Source: Sacculina carcini
Lineage: Eukaryota > Arthropoda > Thecostraca > Sacculinidae
DNA length: 64,000 bases
Assembly (NCBI GenBank): GCA_916048095.2
Contig: OU696593.1
Coordinates: forward strand, 6,730,946 to 6,794,945
Direction of reading: 5' to 3'
Both the position numbers and the translations under genes were made by a program. A model generated the notes under the pieces. That model had not been told where the DNA came from. It did no database searches and was given only the letters and a program-made list of their open reading frames with translations. Below, in pieces: positions 1 through 12,649 of the stretch. The stretch's first letter is position 1. The number at the start of each line of letters is the position of its first letter.

Positions 1-1456
1 ATGAAAATAAAACAGGCCACCCTGAGTAGAGATACTGACGTGAAAACATTGAAAGTACATAAAAAATGTAGCAATGTGTAAATATTAGCGCGTTGGAGCC
101 ATGCGAATAGAAATTAGGTGAAATATTGGCCAATGAATAAACGACGGAGTTTGATTTGAAAATATTGAAATAATGAAAACAACGCAGAAAAACTGCCTGG
201 GAAAAATATAACTACATGAAAAAATCAGATTAAAATATGAATTAATTAGTAAAATGTAAGCATGATATGAAGAAATTCTACGTTTACACACAAAATATAT
301 AACTTTTACATACACAACAAACAACATCACATAATACGCATGATAATGCCCCCCTAATATACTATGAAAACATACAGCCATAACGACACACAGACATGTT
401 AGTCTGGATATATCACCACACTGGGCATCTCCAATTATACAGACTGCTGGTATATGGAGTATATATAAAAAGCAGGGAATATACTTCACTTGACACTGGC
501 GAAGTAATATGAATAATGTGGCTGCAGCTAGAACACGACCGTACACCAGCTGGTTGAATATGGGCCGGATAGTGATTGAACAGTCTATTGGTCCCCTTCA
601 ACCAGCTGTAGTACGCTGTGAAACACTCGACACAACAATACGAATAGTTGCAGTCACAACACAATATACCAAACTGTGTACATTTGATATTCTCAATGTA
701 TTTTAATCCCTTCTTCATGTTCGTGATTGAACTCTCATTTCTCAAACTCTCTATCGCCATCTTTTGGACGCGTTCGATAGACGGGACCAAAATGAGAACA
801 CTTATCAGAGGTATAAGACGGTTGAGCGGACCAGAAAGCGATGACCCGCCATCTGAAACACCGGTAACAGTGCTAGATAAACCAACAGTATGTTCTCCGA
901 CAATACAGAAATATGAAATAAGAGTATTTACTTTAACAACGATACACTAGTCGGTACAATTTCACCTTGCCAGAGACTCGGTACAACAATGACAAGGCAA
1001 TGAATCTCGGACAGTATAAACAAACACACACACACGACTTAATTTTCGAGACGAGAAATCGGCCTGCCCATAGTCCGTGATGACTGTAATTATTACAAAT
1101 TAGCACTAGTAAAACTTGATAAACGATTGTGGAATGATCAATGAGAATGCCAAGAGCAGATAAATCCCGCCAGTGTTGAGGAGAATGATGACGACGATGA
1201 TGAAGAAACAGTGATAATAAAAACAGTAAAACAAGAACGAAACAGAACTGAAAGGAGAAAATGACGAGTGTATATAAAAGCACTCGAATTAGAAACAGTG
1301 CGGCCTGCGATAATTGGACCCTACACTAATGCATATCACATTGAGAATGCAAAATAAAGCACACACACACACACACGAAGAAGCCCTGCGAAAACAATTG
1401 TTTCCTACACGCAACGCAGAGTGCCGATCGATTAGACAAACGCAGTCGACCTACAT

Positions 1457-1459
<3 letters not shown>

Positions 1460-1506
<47 letters not shown>

Positions 1507-1528
1507 ACACACACACACATACACACAG
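1460..1528. repeat. (AC)n microsatellite
   Basis: Dinucleotide run interrupted by AT near 1501 and 1519. Confidence 0.95.
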
Positions 1529-1854
1529 GCATACCGGCTGATACACAAACAAACACACACACACACACACGAATTACCACAATCAAACAGAGATGTTGAG
1601 TGACAGTGACGAACACGTACAGTGATTAATGAGCGCAACAACAACACTACAACAACACTACAACGATGACCTCAGCTACACAGTGAGGCAACAAGACAAG
1701 ACACTAGGTGAATAACAACACTGCTCACTCATCAATCACCCACCACGCCACAGACACTACGACAGATATGACCATTATATGACGCCATGTAGGGCGGGTG
1801 CAAGCCCAGGACTTGAAGGAGCCCATCAAGAACTCGCTCTTCACAAGTTCAGCT

Positions 1855-2185
1855 ATGTCTTTTGAGAAGTTTGAGAGGTGTAAGGTGTCTTTTGAGAGGT
1901 TTGAGGCTTAATGTGTCGTTTGAGAGGTTTGAGGCTTAAGGTGTCTTTTGAGAAGTTTGAGGTTCAATGTGTCTTTTGAGAAGTTTGAAGTTTAATGTAT
2001 ATTTTGAGAAGTTTGAGGTTTAAGGTGTCTTTTGAGAGGTGTAATGTATCTTTTGACAAGCTGAGAGGTTTAAAGTGTCTTTTGAGAGGTTCAGAGGTAT
2101 ATTCATGTCTTTTGAGAGATTGAGAGGTCTAACCATGTTATTTGAGAAGTTAAGAGGTCTAGTCATGCCTTTTGAGATGTTCTCC
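1855..2185. repeat. degenerate minisatellite (TGTCTTTTGAGAAGTTTGAG)n
   Basis: About twelve variable units of 25-30 bp built on TCTTTTGAGAGGTTTGAGG. Confidence 0.85.
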
Positions 2186-2847
2186 ATGTTTGAGTTAATT
2201 GTTTCCAGGAACGGTGAACCAAATCACTTCCACCTTCTCATGTGTCTTTTTGAAATCACAATAATTCACCATACAATGCTCATTCTATCTGCTATTTCCA
2301 AGCTGATGAAATATGGTGAAATTATAACTTGTGATTTGACGGTTACAACAGTAAAATAACTTTCATCACCAAATGATATATAACTGCTGCAATCTGTAAT
2401 ACAATATTAAGCTGCTGCAATCTGCAATGTTGCACGCATCTTCAAGCAAGACACGTTGATTCAAGTGGAGCCATTGTGTCGGCGTCTACATCCCATTATC
2501 ATTCCATTCTCCTGCTATGTTGTCGGCCCATCTTCCATTCTGTATTGCACGCTGGGCACGAGTACTTGTCACCGCTATATTACACATTCGTCGTGCTATT
2601 TCGCATTGTTTGCGGCGTGCCAAAATCCAGCGACAGCGGGGATATTCACAAACCAGGGCATAGGGCAGAGTAGCTGGCGGTTCGTGTCCACGAATAGAAC
2701 ACAGGCCACTAAAAAGGTTGTCATATACTCAGTTGTCAAACTGTCACACTGTCTATGTATGATGTGCGTGCGTGTATTGATCCGAACACACACACAAATA
2801 CAGACATCCACCAAACCGCCCAATGTGTGTGTATGTCTGCCCGTGTT

Positions 2848-2881
<34 letters not shown>

Positions 2882-3183
2882 AGCACATGTGTGTGTGTAT
2901 GTACTAAGTGCAAGCATAAGAAAGAGGGGTGATACGGATAGATCACTGTCTGCTTTTCATTTGTATAGACTAGATTTTCAGAAGCGAAGACGAGGCGCAC
3001 TATCATAATATCACCACCACACATTCTCATTCTGTCTTCTTAGGTATATTCATAGATTCAGCTCTACTAGGATATCACAATATCAACTGTATGCCACTAT
3101 TTCTACCGCCTATGTGTGTGTGTGTGTGTGTGTGGGTGTGTGGGTGTGAGCTCTTATTCCTAAAGAACACAGCTATTCATATA

Positions 3184-4117
3184 CAGAGTGACCCAAAAAA
3201 GTGTCGCTCACAACAACATCGATAATATCCACAATTTGTATTGCAATCAAAGTAAACTTTGTACAAATAAACTTTAGTCTATGCCTGACATATCATTTGG
3301 GTTTCAGTGATGAATGCTATTTTGTCTTTGTTTACTGGTGTTGCATTATGTGCTTCCAATGTCCGTTTCTCCTCTGCAAGCACACTTGAATCCGACGTGC
3401 GACGTCCTTTGGAGACAACTCTCTGGTGGGGTTGTCCCCCAGAAGATATTGTTCTTTGAGTTCACATGTTCAAACAATACAAACTGAGCCTCATCAAAGA
3501 ACCAAACATCGCTCGGAAATTCTAGGTTATCATCGCTCCTGTCACAGAATCATCGACACATCACAACCCGTACATTATTGTCCATTTGAGTAAGCTGATG
3601 TTGGATCTGTATCATATAGGCGTACAATTGCAGATCCTGGACCAAGATCCTTCAAATTGATTCCCTAGGAATGTCAAGTTCTTGGCTGCGACGGCGTAAT
3701 GACTTGCGGAGACTGTGACCAACATAATCCCTGACAGCATCAATATTGGCCGGCGATCGAGCAGTCTTGGGCCGACCTGAATTAGAAGCTCTATTGCACT
3801 TAGCATTCAAGTTTATGACTGTTCCATGGACAATGAATCTATGCACCCATCTGTACATGACCCTGTTAGCTGGATAATGAAGACATTCAAATTGTCTTTT
3901 GAAGCGCGCCTGCATAGCAACCATTGACTTCGTCTCAAAGTAGGTCTCTACACAAAACAAATATTTTCTTGATGTGTCCAAGACATTTTCGAAATTTTTC
4001 TGTGCTATTCCACCTTGCAATTATTACCCTTCATAAACCTGAAAAACAAAGATAATTGATTAATTATTAAGGATTTTATGGATGTTTTTAGGAAAGACAC
4101 TTTTTTGGGTCACCCTG
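3184..4117 (-). mobile_element. decayed Tc1/mariner-type transposon
   Basis: TA at 3182-3183 and 4118-4119 flank terminal inverted repeats CAGAGTGACCCAAAAAAGTG and CACTTTTTTGGGTCACCCTG. On the minus strand, 4020-3655 encodes a DUF4817-like helix-turn-helix region (CVETYFETKSMVAMQARF, RPKTARSPANIDAVRDYVGH). Around 3540-3420 a catalytic-domain fragment VWFFDEAQFVLF and WGTTPPES survives with stops between. The coding region is broken. Confidence 0.85.
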
Positions 4118-4169
4118 TAGAACACATTCATTTCACACAATGGCAAGACAAATTATATACATACGTTGA

Positions 4170-4510
4170 TGGACTTCGTGGTGTAGTGGTAGCACACCCG
4201 CCTCACAAGCGGGAAGTCCGTGGTTCGAAGACCGGCAGAGGAGAATTTCTTTGGGCAAATTCTATAGGTCAACAGCCCCTGTCCACCCAGCAGTAAATGA
4301 TGGTACCAGATATTAGTCATGTGTTGTGCCATGCATTCTGGGAAGGTGGTCCTCTCTAATTCGTCTTCCATCCTTGTGGTGCCATAACATGGAGAGGGTC
4401 GGTTCTGCGGTGGCCGCGAGTTGCACGGGACACACCTGTGTGTGTTCATAAGCTTCGGCTTCTTCCCGTGTAGCAGCTGTCACTTGAGCAGCCTTTAACC
4501 TTTACTCAGG
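4170..4510 (+). mobile_element. tRNA-Val-derived SINE, copy 1
   Basis: The head has A-box GTGTAGTGGTAGC, an anticodon arm CCCGC-CTCACAA-GCGGG (anticodon CAC, Val) and B-box GGTTCGAAGAC. A shared body of about 260 bp follows, ending TGAGCAGCCTTTAACCTTTA. Two more copies lie at 15140 and 16920 in reverse orientation. Confidence 0.88.
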
Positions 4511-4941
4511 TAACATGAATCTGATATAAAAGTGTGTCTCACATTACACACAAGTACACATATCTTCGGCCAAAAATTCACCAGCAGATAAGAGAAGACA
4601 CGGTTTCGCCTCACACAAGGAGTAATTGGTTGTTGCCACAGGTGGAACAGAGACAAATGGAACAATCAACCGCAAGAAGAGAACGACAGGTAAGTAAAAA
4701 CACAATGGAACAATGTGGAACTAGGTGTCCACCTGACCACACTGCACACCCACAACCCGACACTCCATCAACGCCATTGTGCAACCTAATTTGCACAAAA
4801 AGGCAAACTTCTTTGCAACGAGTAAACGAGTGCAAGTTGTCAAACTCAGCACGATTTTCAACTGCAACAACTCGGCAGTTTATGCAGTTGAAGTGCAGCG
4901 AGAAGCAAAAATACACCAAGTCAGCAAGTGAAAGCTGGAAT

Positions 4942-5231
4942 CAGAGCCGTAGCAACCGCCCCCCGTACCCCCCGGCTGGGAGGCCCCCCGAGTGTTGAAG
5001 GGCCCCCTTGCGAGTGTGTGTGTGTGCGTCTGTGTATCGGTCGCTTACTTATTTAATTTGTATATCCTTTACCTTTTTGCTAAGATGTTCACCTATGCTT
5101 GTATTATGAGTTTATGTCTAATAAATAAATTATTAAATAATATATATTATAAATTATTTGGTGCTATATTTATAATGAGGTCCCCAAGTGTTGCCTTCGG
5201 GGGGGGCCCATAAATCCTCGCAACGGCTCTG
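4942..5231. mobile_element. hAT-type MITE with perfect 8-bp target duplication
   Basis: The terminal inverted repeats CAGAGCCGTAGC and GCAACGGCTCTG are flanked by GCTGGAAT at 4934-4941 and GCTGGAAT at 5232-5239. The 290-bp element has C-runs at one end, G-runs at the other and an AT-rich middle. There is no coding capacity. Confidence 0.85.
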
Positions 5232-5748
5232 GCTGGAATGATGTTTGTTTGTCGCGCGTGCTGAAAACATTGATCGTGCAAGAGAGGTGTTCAAAACGTA
5301 ATTGAAACCAGTGCGGCCAGAAACGAAGCACGAGAAAAAAATAAACAAAGTGGATAAGCACGAAACTGCCAACTTAGAATGAGAACAACAAAAAGCGCAG
5401 TCCCCAGAGATGAATTCAGATCGTGACTTGCACTTCTACACCACCAATCCAACCACAACCTAGCAGTGGCAGTTCAATAAATACACTCGTCTCTATCACA
5501 CTTTCCCGGTCTCCGTCTATACCGCGTGTGTAGTGGGCACTGAAGGACGAGGACAGAAGAGAGAGAGAGAAAGAGAGCACGGTAGGTTGGTGGAGGCACT
5601 AATGGCCGGTGTCGACACGTGCCACTGAAAACATTGACACTAGTGGCAGTCGCAGCACGTGCGCAAACAGCACGCGCGCAAAGTCCCAGATTAAAAATCG
5701 CACAACTTGCGAGCTAGATCTGTTTGCCCGGCTAGAAATAGTACACAA

Positions 5749-5783
<35 letters not shown>

Positions 5784-6225
5784 GTGGCGACACACTCCGA
5801 ATTCCAACTATATGACACACACACACACACACACACACATAGACACAGATAGAGAAATGGCTCCCAGAGGTAATTAGCACTGTCTGAGTAATGACATTTG
5901 ACATGTAAAAATTATCGACCAGACCAACTTGGCCGATGAAGCGATCACACACACACACACACACACTGACACACACGAAAATAAACATGTACACACGCAC
6001 TGACACTCACAAACACATACGAATGAGTGGATGAGTGATAATGTGTAAATAAAAGCCAACTCGGGCAGATGTTACCAAATACCTAATCGTTATTGTTATT
6101 ATTGACATATTAATGAACAAGGTGAAATGGGGCAGAACAAGAGCTCTATACATTGCAATCTCCATGCAACTTGATCAATAAGAAACACACGGACACACTG
6201 ACACACACACACAGGGAAGGATAAA

Positions 6226-6480
6226 ATGGAAAATCAGAAGTTGTTTCAATTCTCAAAATCTAATAGGAATCACAGTTTTGGCCTACAAAAACGCAAGATT
6301 AAAAATGACATCCAAAAATATAGTTTCCCAAATAGAGCAGTAGATAGATGGAATAGGCTGCCAAGCGACATAGTACAACAGCCAACGACACAACTGTTCA
6401 AGAAGACATATGACAACTGGAAGGCGGGAGTCAAGAGCCTCTGACTCATTCCTGCGAAGACAACTAGTAAGAACAACTAG
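6226..6480 (+). mobile_element. LINE ORF2 C-terminal fragment
   Basis: About 72 residues (SFGLQKRKIKNDIQKYSFPN, RAVDRWNRLPSDIV, LFKKTYDNW) have the usual end of a CR1/L2/Jockey-type ORF2: a KYSF-NR-V--WN-LP block. The 5' part is lost. It is followed by two copies of AACTAGTAAGAA. This is a different family from the 61.5-kb LINE. Confidence 0.7.
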
Positions 6481-6998
6481 TAAGAATACAGACTTGGCAA
6501 AAACTCAGTTTGACATGGAGCAAAACGAGCCAAAGTGAAGACTAGCGAGATGACAGTGAGTGTCCAGACTATCACATCCTATCATATAATCTTCAGCCTA
6601 TTTGAATAAAAACAAAGAAGTAGCGTGTGGCAAATGCTGACATCACTAACATACTCACATACACACAATACACAGACAGGTTCGCATACGATACACAACT
6701 GACAAGGGAAATTTGCCAGTAAATATTCTCTCGCCTCAATTGTTGCAAACAATTTTTTGCCAACTAATTTAGGCAAATTATGATATTTCACGGTGACAGC
6801 TGTGTTTAGTCTGGCATAATGTGTTGGGCGTGTGGACAATAACTGCAGCGTATACGACAGACAAAAATATGACGGTACATTAGAAACAATGACACGAGAC
6901 TTTCTCCGCCTGCTGTTGAAAAACAAAAAAACCAACTAAAAAGTTGGCCAAGTCATTTTTCAGTTGAAAACACAGCTATTGAACGGGCTCCAAGCAGT

Positions 6999-6999
<1 letters not shown>

Positions 7000-7053
<54 letters not shown>
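7000..7053. repeat. (CA)n microsatellite
   Basis: Uninterrupted CA run of about 26 units. A (TG)n run lies 90 bp away at 7138-7158. Confidence 0.95.
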
Positions 7054-7055
<2 letters not shown>

Positions 7056-7227
7056 AATTAGTCTGTAATGGAGGCACATAGACAAAAGTGTTGTGTTCAC
7101 ACCACTGCACCGCTAGCGAGAGAGCAAGAGAGACACAGTGTGTGTGTGTGTGTGTGTGCACAGGCGCTAAATTAATTCAGTTTTCTCATAATGACACGCG
7201 CACATCAGCAGCAAATAAGAAGCGCCA

Positions 7228-7271
7228 GTGTCAGTGAGTGAGTGAGTGAGTGAGTGAGTGAGTGAGTGAGT
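7228..7271. repeat. (GTGA)n microsatellite
   Basis: About eleven tandem GTGA units. Confidence 0.93.
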
Positions 7272-7688
7272 GGCGCCATTTCTGCTAATATTGCATCGGC
7301 AGACGCAAACAATCACGCACACCAGACACTATCAGACGCACTTGAGCAAATATTAATATTCAAGCTAATTATGCACAACAATGCGAAAAATGAGCAACGT
7401 GCACTAGAACAATAGAAACTACGTTTATGCGTGCGAACAATAAATAATTTCCCAAACCTAATACATTTTATTCAGTATTTTAATTAATCATTTTCGTAAA
7501 TATGTATCCATTATTAATTATTTACTTTTATATTTATATACTGGTATATATAATAAAAAAAACTCCCAATAAAATGGAAAAAATTCATTCTTAAAAACTT
7601 GAGCCATATTTCGGTCTTCAACGAAATTGAATATTCATATGTGAAACGACGCATAAAAAAGCATCAACTGAGAAGTCAGTGCTTGAGC

Positions 7689-7825
7689 AAGCAGACAGAC
7701 AGACAGACAGACAGACAGACAGTGCTATTTGGCCCTCGGAGAAACGTCACGACTCTCAATCCAGCAAGATATCGAAAAAGCACGCCACAATGGAGCACAG
7801 ACAGACAGACAGACAGACAGACAGA
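7689..7825. repeat. two (CAGA)n tracts
   Basis: (CAGA)n at 7689-7722 and again at 7798-7825, separated by 76 bp of non-repetitive sequence. Confidence 0.92.
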
Positions 7826-8068
7826 GATGATAGAAGCGAGGCTGGTGATGAGCACGTGCAGATGGGAGATGAGATAGAGTTGGATGACATGAAAGACGCG
7901 GAGCGGTAGTAGTGGCGGTCATTCATCAGTTGACTGCTGCTGCGGGGTACTGTATGTATCAATGGCACGAGCCTCGAGCAAGCGGCGGCACAGTCGCTTC
8001 TTCTTTTTCTGATCGTGAATTTGACGATGCTTCAATAATGTCTCTCATTGTGCAGCGTCAGTCACAAC

Positions 8069-8335
8069 GACACACACACACACACTGACACACACACTGC
8101 TATCCACTGATATACACACACACACACTGACACACACACACACACGGCTATCCACTGATATATACACACACACACTGACACACACACACACACGGTTATC
8201 CACTGATATACACACACTGACACACACACACACACACTGACACACATACACACGGCTATCCACTGATATACACACACTAACACACACACACTGACACACA
8301 CACACACACACACTGACACACACTGACACACACAT
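8069..8335. repeat. CA-rich minisatellite with CACTGATATAC and CACACTGA units
   Basis: Repeated blocks of about 60 bp: CACACACACTGACACAC then GGCTATCCACTGATATACAC, four or five times. Confidence 0.85.
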
Positions 8336-8920
8336 TGCAAACGCCACATCCACGATTATACACTGATATATACACATACACACTGTATATATGTGTACAA
8401 GGTGCCTGCCGTTTTAGACTGTTCGTTCTATCTCTCTCTCTCTATCTTTCTATCGACCTCTCACGCTCATTCTGGTCGCATCAACCGTCCATCTCTGGGA
8501 TATTTCTCTGTGCGTCTCTCTCTCTGTGTGTGTGTGTGTATTTCACGCTGGACCACACATGAGTCGTGGGAATGAGCATGTGTGCGCACACTATCAAAAC
8601 AGCCGCACTAACACACACACACAAACACAAGGTGGAAAAACACACGAAACATTGACACAAAATAGCTCCAAATAAACATGTAACACGGTGAGAACAGTAG
8701 AATAGCAATAACAACGACACAACACACTGTATCAGGGCTTCAAAAACACGCGACCTGTCAATATTATTAAAAAAACAGCCGAAAAAGTCATATATAAATA
8801 TACATGTATTAGATAATGCGATTTGGATATACAGTATTAAATTTACAATATCATCAGTTGTTCTGCATTTTGAAGCCAACTGCTTGATTTTTCTAGATTC
8901 ATTAATTCTACACCATCGGC

Positions 8921-9245
8921 GTAGATTTGTGTCGAGGCTCGGGGGGATGACAGCCATCATGCATTAGTGTTCAAAGTTGACTCAGTTGGTCAATTGCATG
9001 AAACCCTCAACTATTTTCAGCCTATTCAATTACAACACACATACCCCGATGAAAAGTGTATTGCGCAATATAATTCTTCACATATATATATAGTTTCTTG
9101 CATTTTTTGCCTATTGTCATTTGCCTTCTATGCTGATTTTGATGATAATATACCAAATGAACTGAACTCAGCATAAATCTCGGGGGTATAATTGCATATT
9201 CATACCCCCAGCCAATTTGTTGGGGGGGTATATATACCCCCCCCC
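8921..9245 (+). repeat. unclassified interspersed repeat, copy 1
   Basis: About 320 bp shared with 56943-57235: TGTGTCGAGGCTC, TGTTCAAAGTTGACTCAGTT, AACTATTTTCAGCCT, GAACTGAACTCAGCA and GGGGGTATAATTGCATATTC. No inverted repeats or coding potential were recognised. It ends in runs of G and C around TATATATA. Confidence 0.78.
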
Positions 9246-10264
9246 CCAAACCCCCCAGGATTTACGCCCATGTTCTACACAATCAAATGTAGCGCTGTAT
9301 ATTTCCTATATAGAAGCGGCCCGCTTGTTATTTGTATATCACAAAAATGGCGCATCATTTCATTTGCGTTTGCGATCGTTGTGAGTGATTAGCCGTCAGT
9401 CAAAAAATTACACCTAAAACACGTGCAATTCAACACAACATACCGCCAAATATTGAGTGAATCCGACGTCCAAATAAAACCTATAAGAAAAGTCGGCAAC
9501 AAAATCTGACGACAACACCGGATAAATAGAACAAGAAAAACTAACAAAAATGTAGGGATTTTTGCAAGCCAAGGATTCAAAAGTGTCACGCAGAGAGACA
9601 AAGAAGAGTAATAAAATAATAGTATTATAGAAATTAGAAGCACATACACACACCCACACATCCAAACCCTGACAGTGTGTGGAGATGAGGAGAATCATGC
9701 AGAGATTGACATGCAACCAGAGAGAGAGAGAGAGAGATCGTGACGGCGAATCCACTAGCTTGTGTGTTTGTGTCCACTACTACTGCAGTATCAGATCTGG
9801 CAGTGATACGCAGTGACAGCACAGATCTCGTCCTCTCAAAGCTGCTCTCACGTGCCACTGTGATTAATGTCTGTCTGGCAGAATGAACGAGCCACATTCA
9901 GCACGCGCTGAATGCACGCGCTGAAGTATCAATTGCACAGATCACACACCCTCACATGATGACATATCTCAATTAATTACACACACTGTGAATATCCTCG
10001 CACACACACATACACGCTACTATCTTCTCGCTGAATGATACACACATACACGCACGCACATGTATGCATGCGTATATGGAGGTGGCAATCCAATAACACA
10101 ACAGATAATATGGTAACAACAGATAATATGGTAACAACAGATACCGTGGTAAAAAACCCAGACGACAGAGCCTGGCAAGTGTGTGTGTATGTGTATGTGT
10201 AAAGTAAATTGTAATATTGTACTCCAATAAGTTGGCTTTTCAGTACAATTTCAAACAATATATG

Positions 10265-10673
10265 TGTGGTGTGATCGTGTGCAGTGAGAGAGAGTGTGTG
10301 TGTGAAAGATTGTGTGCGCGTGAACGTGTTAGTGTGTCTATATGTGATCGTGTATGGTTGAATTGTATATTGCGTGCGAGAGTGTGTGAGCGAGTGTGTA
10401 TAGCTGTTTCGGTGTGTGTGTGTATGTGTTTGTAGAGTATGCTTGCCCCGCGGCGGCGAGCGATTGACCGGCTCGCCGCTGATTGGCTGTTGCGGCGGGT
10501 GAGGACTGTGTGCGCGTATGTGTGTGTCCGTGTGTGCTCCCGTGTGACACGGTGTGAGCGTGGAGTCGTGTGTGTGGTGCGATCGGAGTGTGACGTCTTG
10601 TAGGCGCGCGTGGGGCAGTGATGCCCACGCGCGCCTGTCCGTAATATAATTTAGATTTTTGAGTTTTGTTACA
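10265..10673 (+). repeat. TRIM left LTR
   Basis: 409-bp LTR, GC-rich with many GTGTG runs. It contains an imperfect palindrome at 10603-10635 (GGCGCGCGTGGG against CCCACGCGCGCC) followed by an AT-rich end GTAATATAATTTAG. Confidence 0.92.
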
Positions 10674-11359
10674 AGCTATTTCGGCCTTTTAGTTCGGAAG
10701 TGGTTTTTGTCTGCGACCCGGCTTCAGTAGCAGAGATAGTGCCCTCCAGTACTAGCAGCGGCCTGGAGGAAGTGGTGGATGTGCTCGGCGGCGTGTCAGG
10801 TTGGTGTGCAGGGGGACGGCAGGAGGGCATGGTGCCGGCAGGAAGCAGCGGAGTAGCTGCAGCCGAGGGTTGCTCGTCGTCCCGCCTGCACTGGTGTTGG
10901 ACTCGTCGCCGGGCAGATAGAAGATCGCTGGTGGAGGCTGCTGGTGCTGGAGGGCATGTGAGAGAAAGGAGCTGCTGAAGCCGGAGGAGAAATGACGATC
11001 GACGACGACGGTGCGGCTTGCGTGTGCGGCGGAGTCACGGCTGTCTGCGACGGGGTGCTGAATAGCACGGGTGTCGGCGGGAGCACAGTGGTTGCTGGGG
11101 CCAGGGTGTTGTGCCCTGTCGCGGCAGCCGGTGATGAAGAAGACGACAGGCTGCGGCGAAGCACTGAAGAGCACGGGCGGAGGCGGGAGCGCGGTGGACG
11201 CTGGGGCCTGACGTGTGTGCTTCGCCGCAACCACGGTGTGTGCATCTGGTGGAGGCCGTCGTCGAGATAGGTTTTTTTATTGGCTCCTGGTTTGCTTGGT
11301 GCGCGTTTTTTAATTGTCTGTTCTTTTGTTGATTTATGTTTCTTTAAAACAGGTGGAGG
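10674..11359. other. TRIM internal region
   Basis: GC-rich, without recognisable gag, protease, RT or integrase. Two diverged copies of a segment of about 50 bp (near 11053 and 11160, sharing TAGCACGGG/GAGCACGGG and GCTGGGGCC) suggest internal duplication. Proline- and serine-rich frames on the minus strand are open but look like composition artefacts. Confidence 0.7.
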
Positions 11360-11768
11360 TGTGGTGTGATCGTGTGCAGTGAGAGAGAGTGTGTGTGTGA
11401 AAGATTGTGTGCGCGTGAACGTGTTAGTGTGTCTATATGTGATCGTGTATGGTTGAATTGTATATTGCGTGCGAGAGTGTGTGAGCGAGTGTGTATAGCT
11501 GTTTCGGTGTGTGTGTGTATGTGTTTGTAGAGTATGCTTGCCCCGCGGCGGCGAGCGATTGACCGGCTCGCCGCTGATTGGCTGTTGCGGCGGGTGAGGA
11601 CTGTGTGCGCGTATGTGTGTGTCCGTGTGTGCTCCCGTGTGACACGGTGTGAGCGTGGAGTCGTGTGTGTGGTGCGATCGGAGTGTGACGTCTTGTAGGC
11701 GCGCGTGGGGCAGTGATGCCCACGCGCGCCTGTCCGTAATATAATTTAGATTTTTGAGTTTTGTTACA
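11360..11768 (+). repeat. TRIM right LTR
   Basis: Identical to the left LTR at an offset of 1095 bp. The hairpin is at 11698-11730. The element ends TTGTTACA before the ATATG duplication. Confidence 0.92.
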
Positions 11769-12269
11769 ATATGTTACTCGTATATATATACACTCGCACT
11801 CTCACTGACAAATATTTACACATGTATGCATACTTACACGGTATGTATATATGACATCAAATGACACTTGCAGACAAACACATATATATACACACACACA
11901 AACATAAGCATATACTAGGAAGAAAATACACCATACATGAATCTAGCAGCATCATAATTTAGCCGCTTTCTTCCAGCCTCAGTTCTGATTGAAGGATAAA
12001 TTATATCTCCTTTGCGTGTGTTGATTGTTTTTTCACTTGGTTGAACAGTTTCAATATTATGGATGGCTCTTGTGTAAGTAATATGGAGTTCACAAGTCGT
12101 CTTCGATTCTTGGTGACAAGATCATTGATAGTTGGCAGGCCCAGTTGCTGGTACACTTATGTACGCCAATACACAGCTGATTATGGTCCAAATATAACAG
12201 GTGGTAGTTTAGTGACCTACACAGGAAAATAAGCATATTTATAATCATCGTCCAATAATAATAATAATA

Positions 12270-12649
12270 CCGTAAATGCTCTTTTTATCCGACATGCCGG
12301 ATTATTTTTCGACCTCCTGCGTATGGTGCCGGATTATAAGAGCCTGCCGGATTATTAGAGCCACTCGGTTTATTTTTGTTCACTCCGCACGGTAGGATTG
12401 CGCAAAAACTGTAACACAAAAAATAGTGCACTGATAACAGGAACAAGGACACATATGAATACGATTATTTCTGCTTGGATTAATGAGTGCCGGTTTATAA
12501 GAGGATTGCTAAATAAACTGTTGCTGAACTATAACTGAATCGTGGTTGCAGTTTCAATGAGCCTTTCCAGGAAGTGCCGGATTATTTTTCAAGTCGTACC
12601 TGAGGGTGCCGGATTATTAGAGCCTGCCGGATAAATACAGCATTTACGG
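12270..12649. mobile_element. TA-flanked MITE, copy 1
   Basis: Inverted ends CCGTAAATGCT and AGCATTTACGG are bounded by TA on both sides, as for Tc1/mariner-type MITEs. The interior repeats TGCCGGATTAT-type motifs several times in each half. 380 bp, no coding capacity. Confidence 0.83.

Larger units (their letters stand above)
10265..11768 (+). mobile_element. TRIM-like miniature LTR retrotransposon
   Basis: Two 409-bp direct repeats (10265-10673 and 11360-11768), each TGTGG...TTACA, compare base for base as identical. They are flanked by 5-bp ATATG duplications (10260-10264, 11769-11773). The 686-bp interior has no gag or pol; a GGTGGAGG purine tract abuts the right LTR, suggesting plus orientation. 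No clear tRNA primer site follows the left LTR. Identical LTRs imply recent insertion using enzymes supplied in trans. Confidence 0.93.

Noticed and set aside
4170-4245. Functional tRNA-Val gene
   Set aside because: A and B boxes and an anticodon arm are present, but the acceptor stem does not close and the sequence continues into a shared SINE body.
10752-11245. Proline/serine-rich minus-strand frames in the TRIM interior
   Set aside because: GC-rich low-complexity sequence with two overlapping open frames and no domain; antisense to the inferred element direction.
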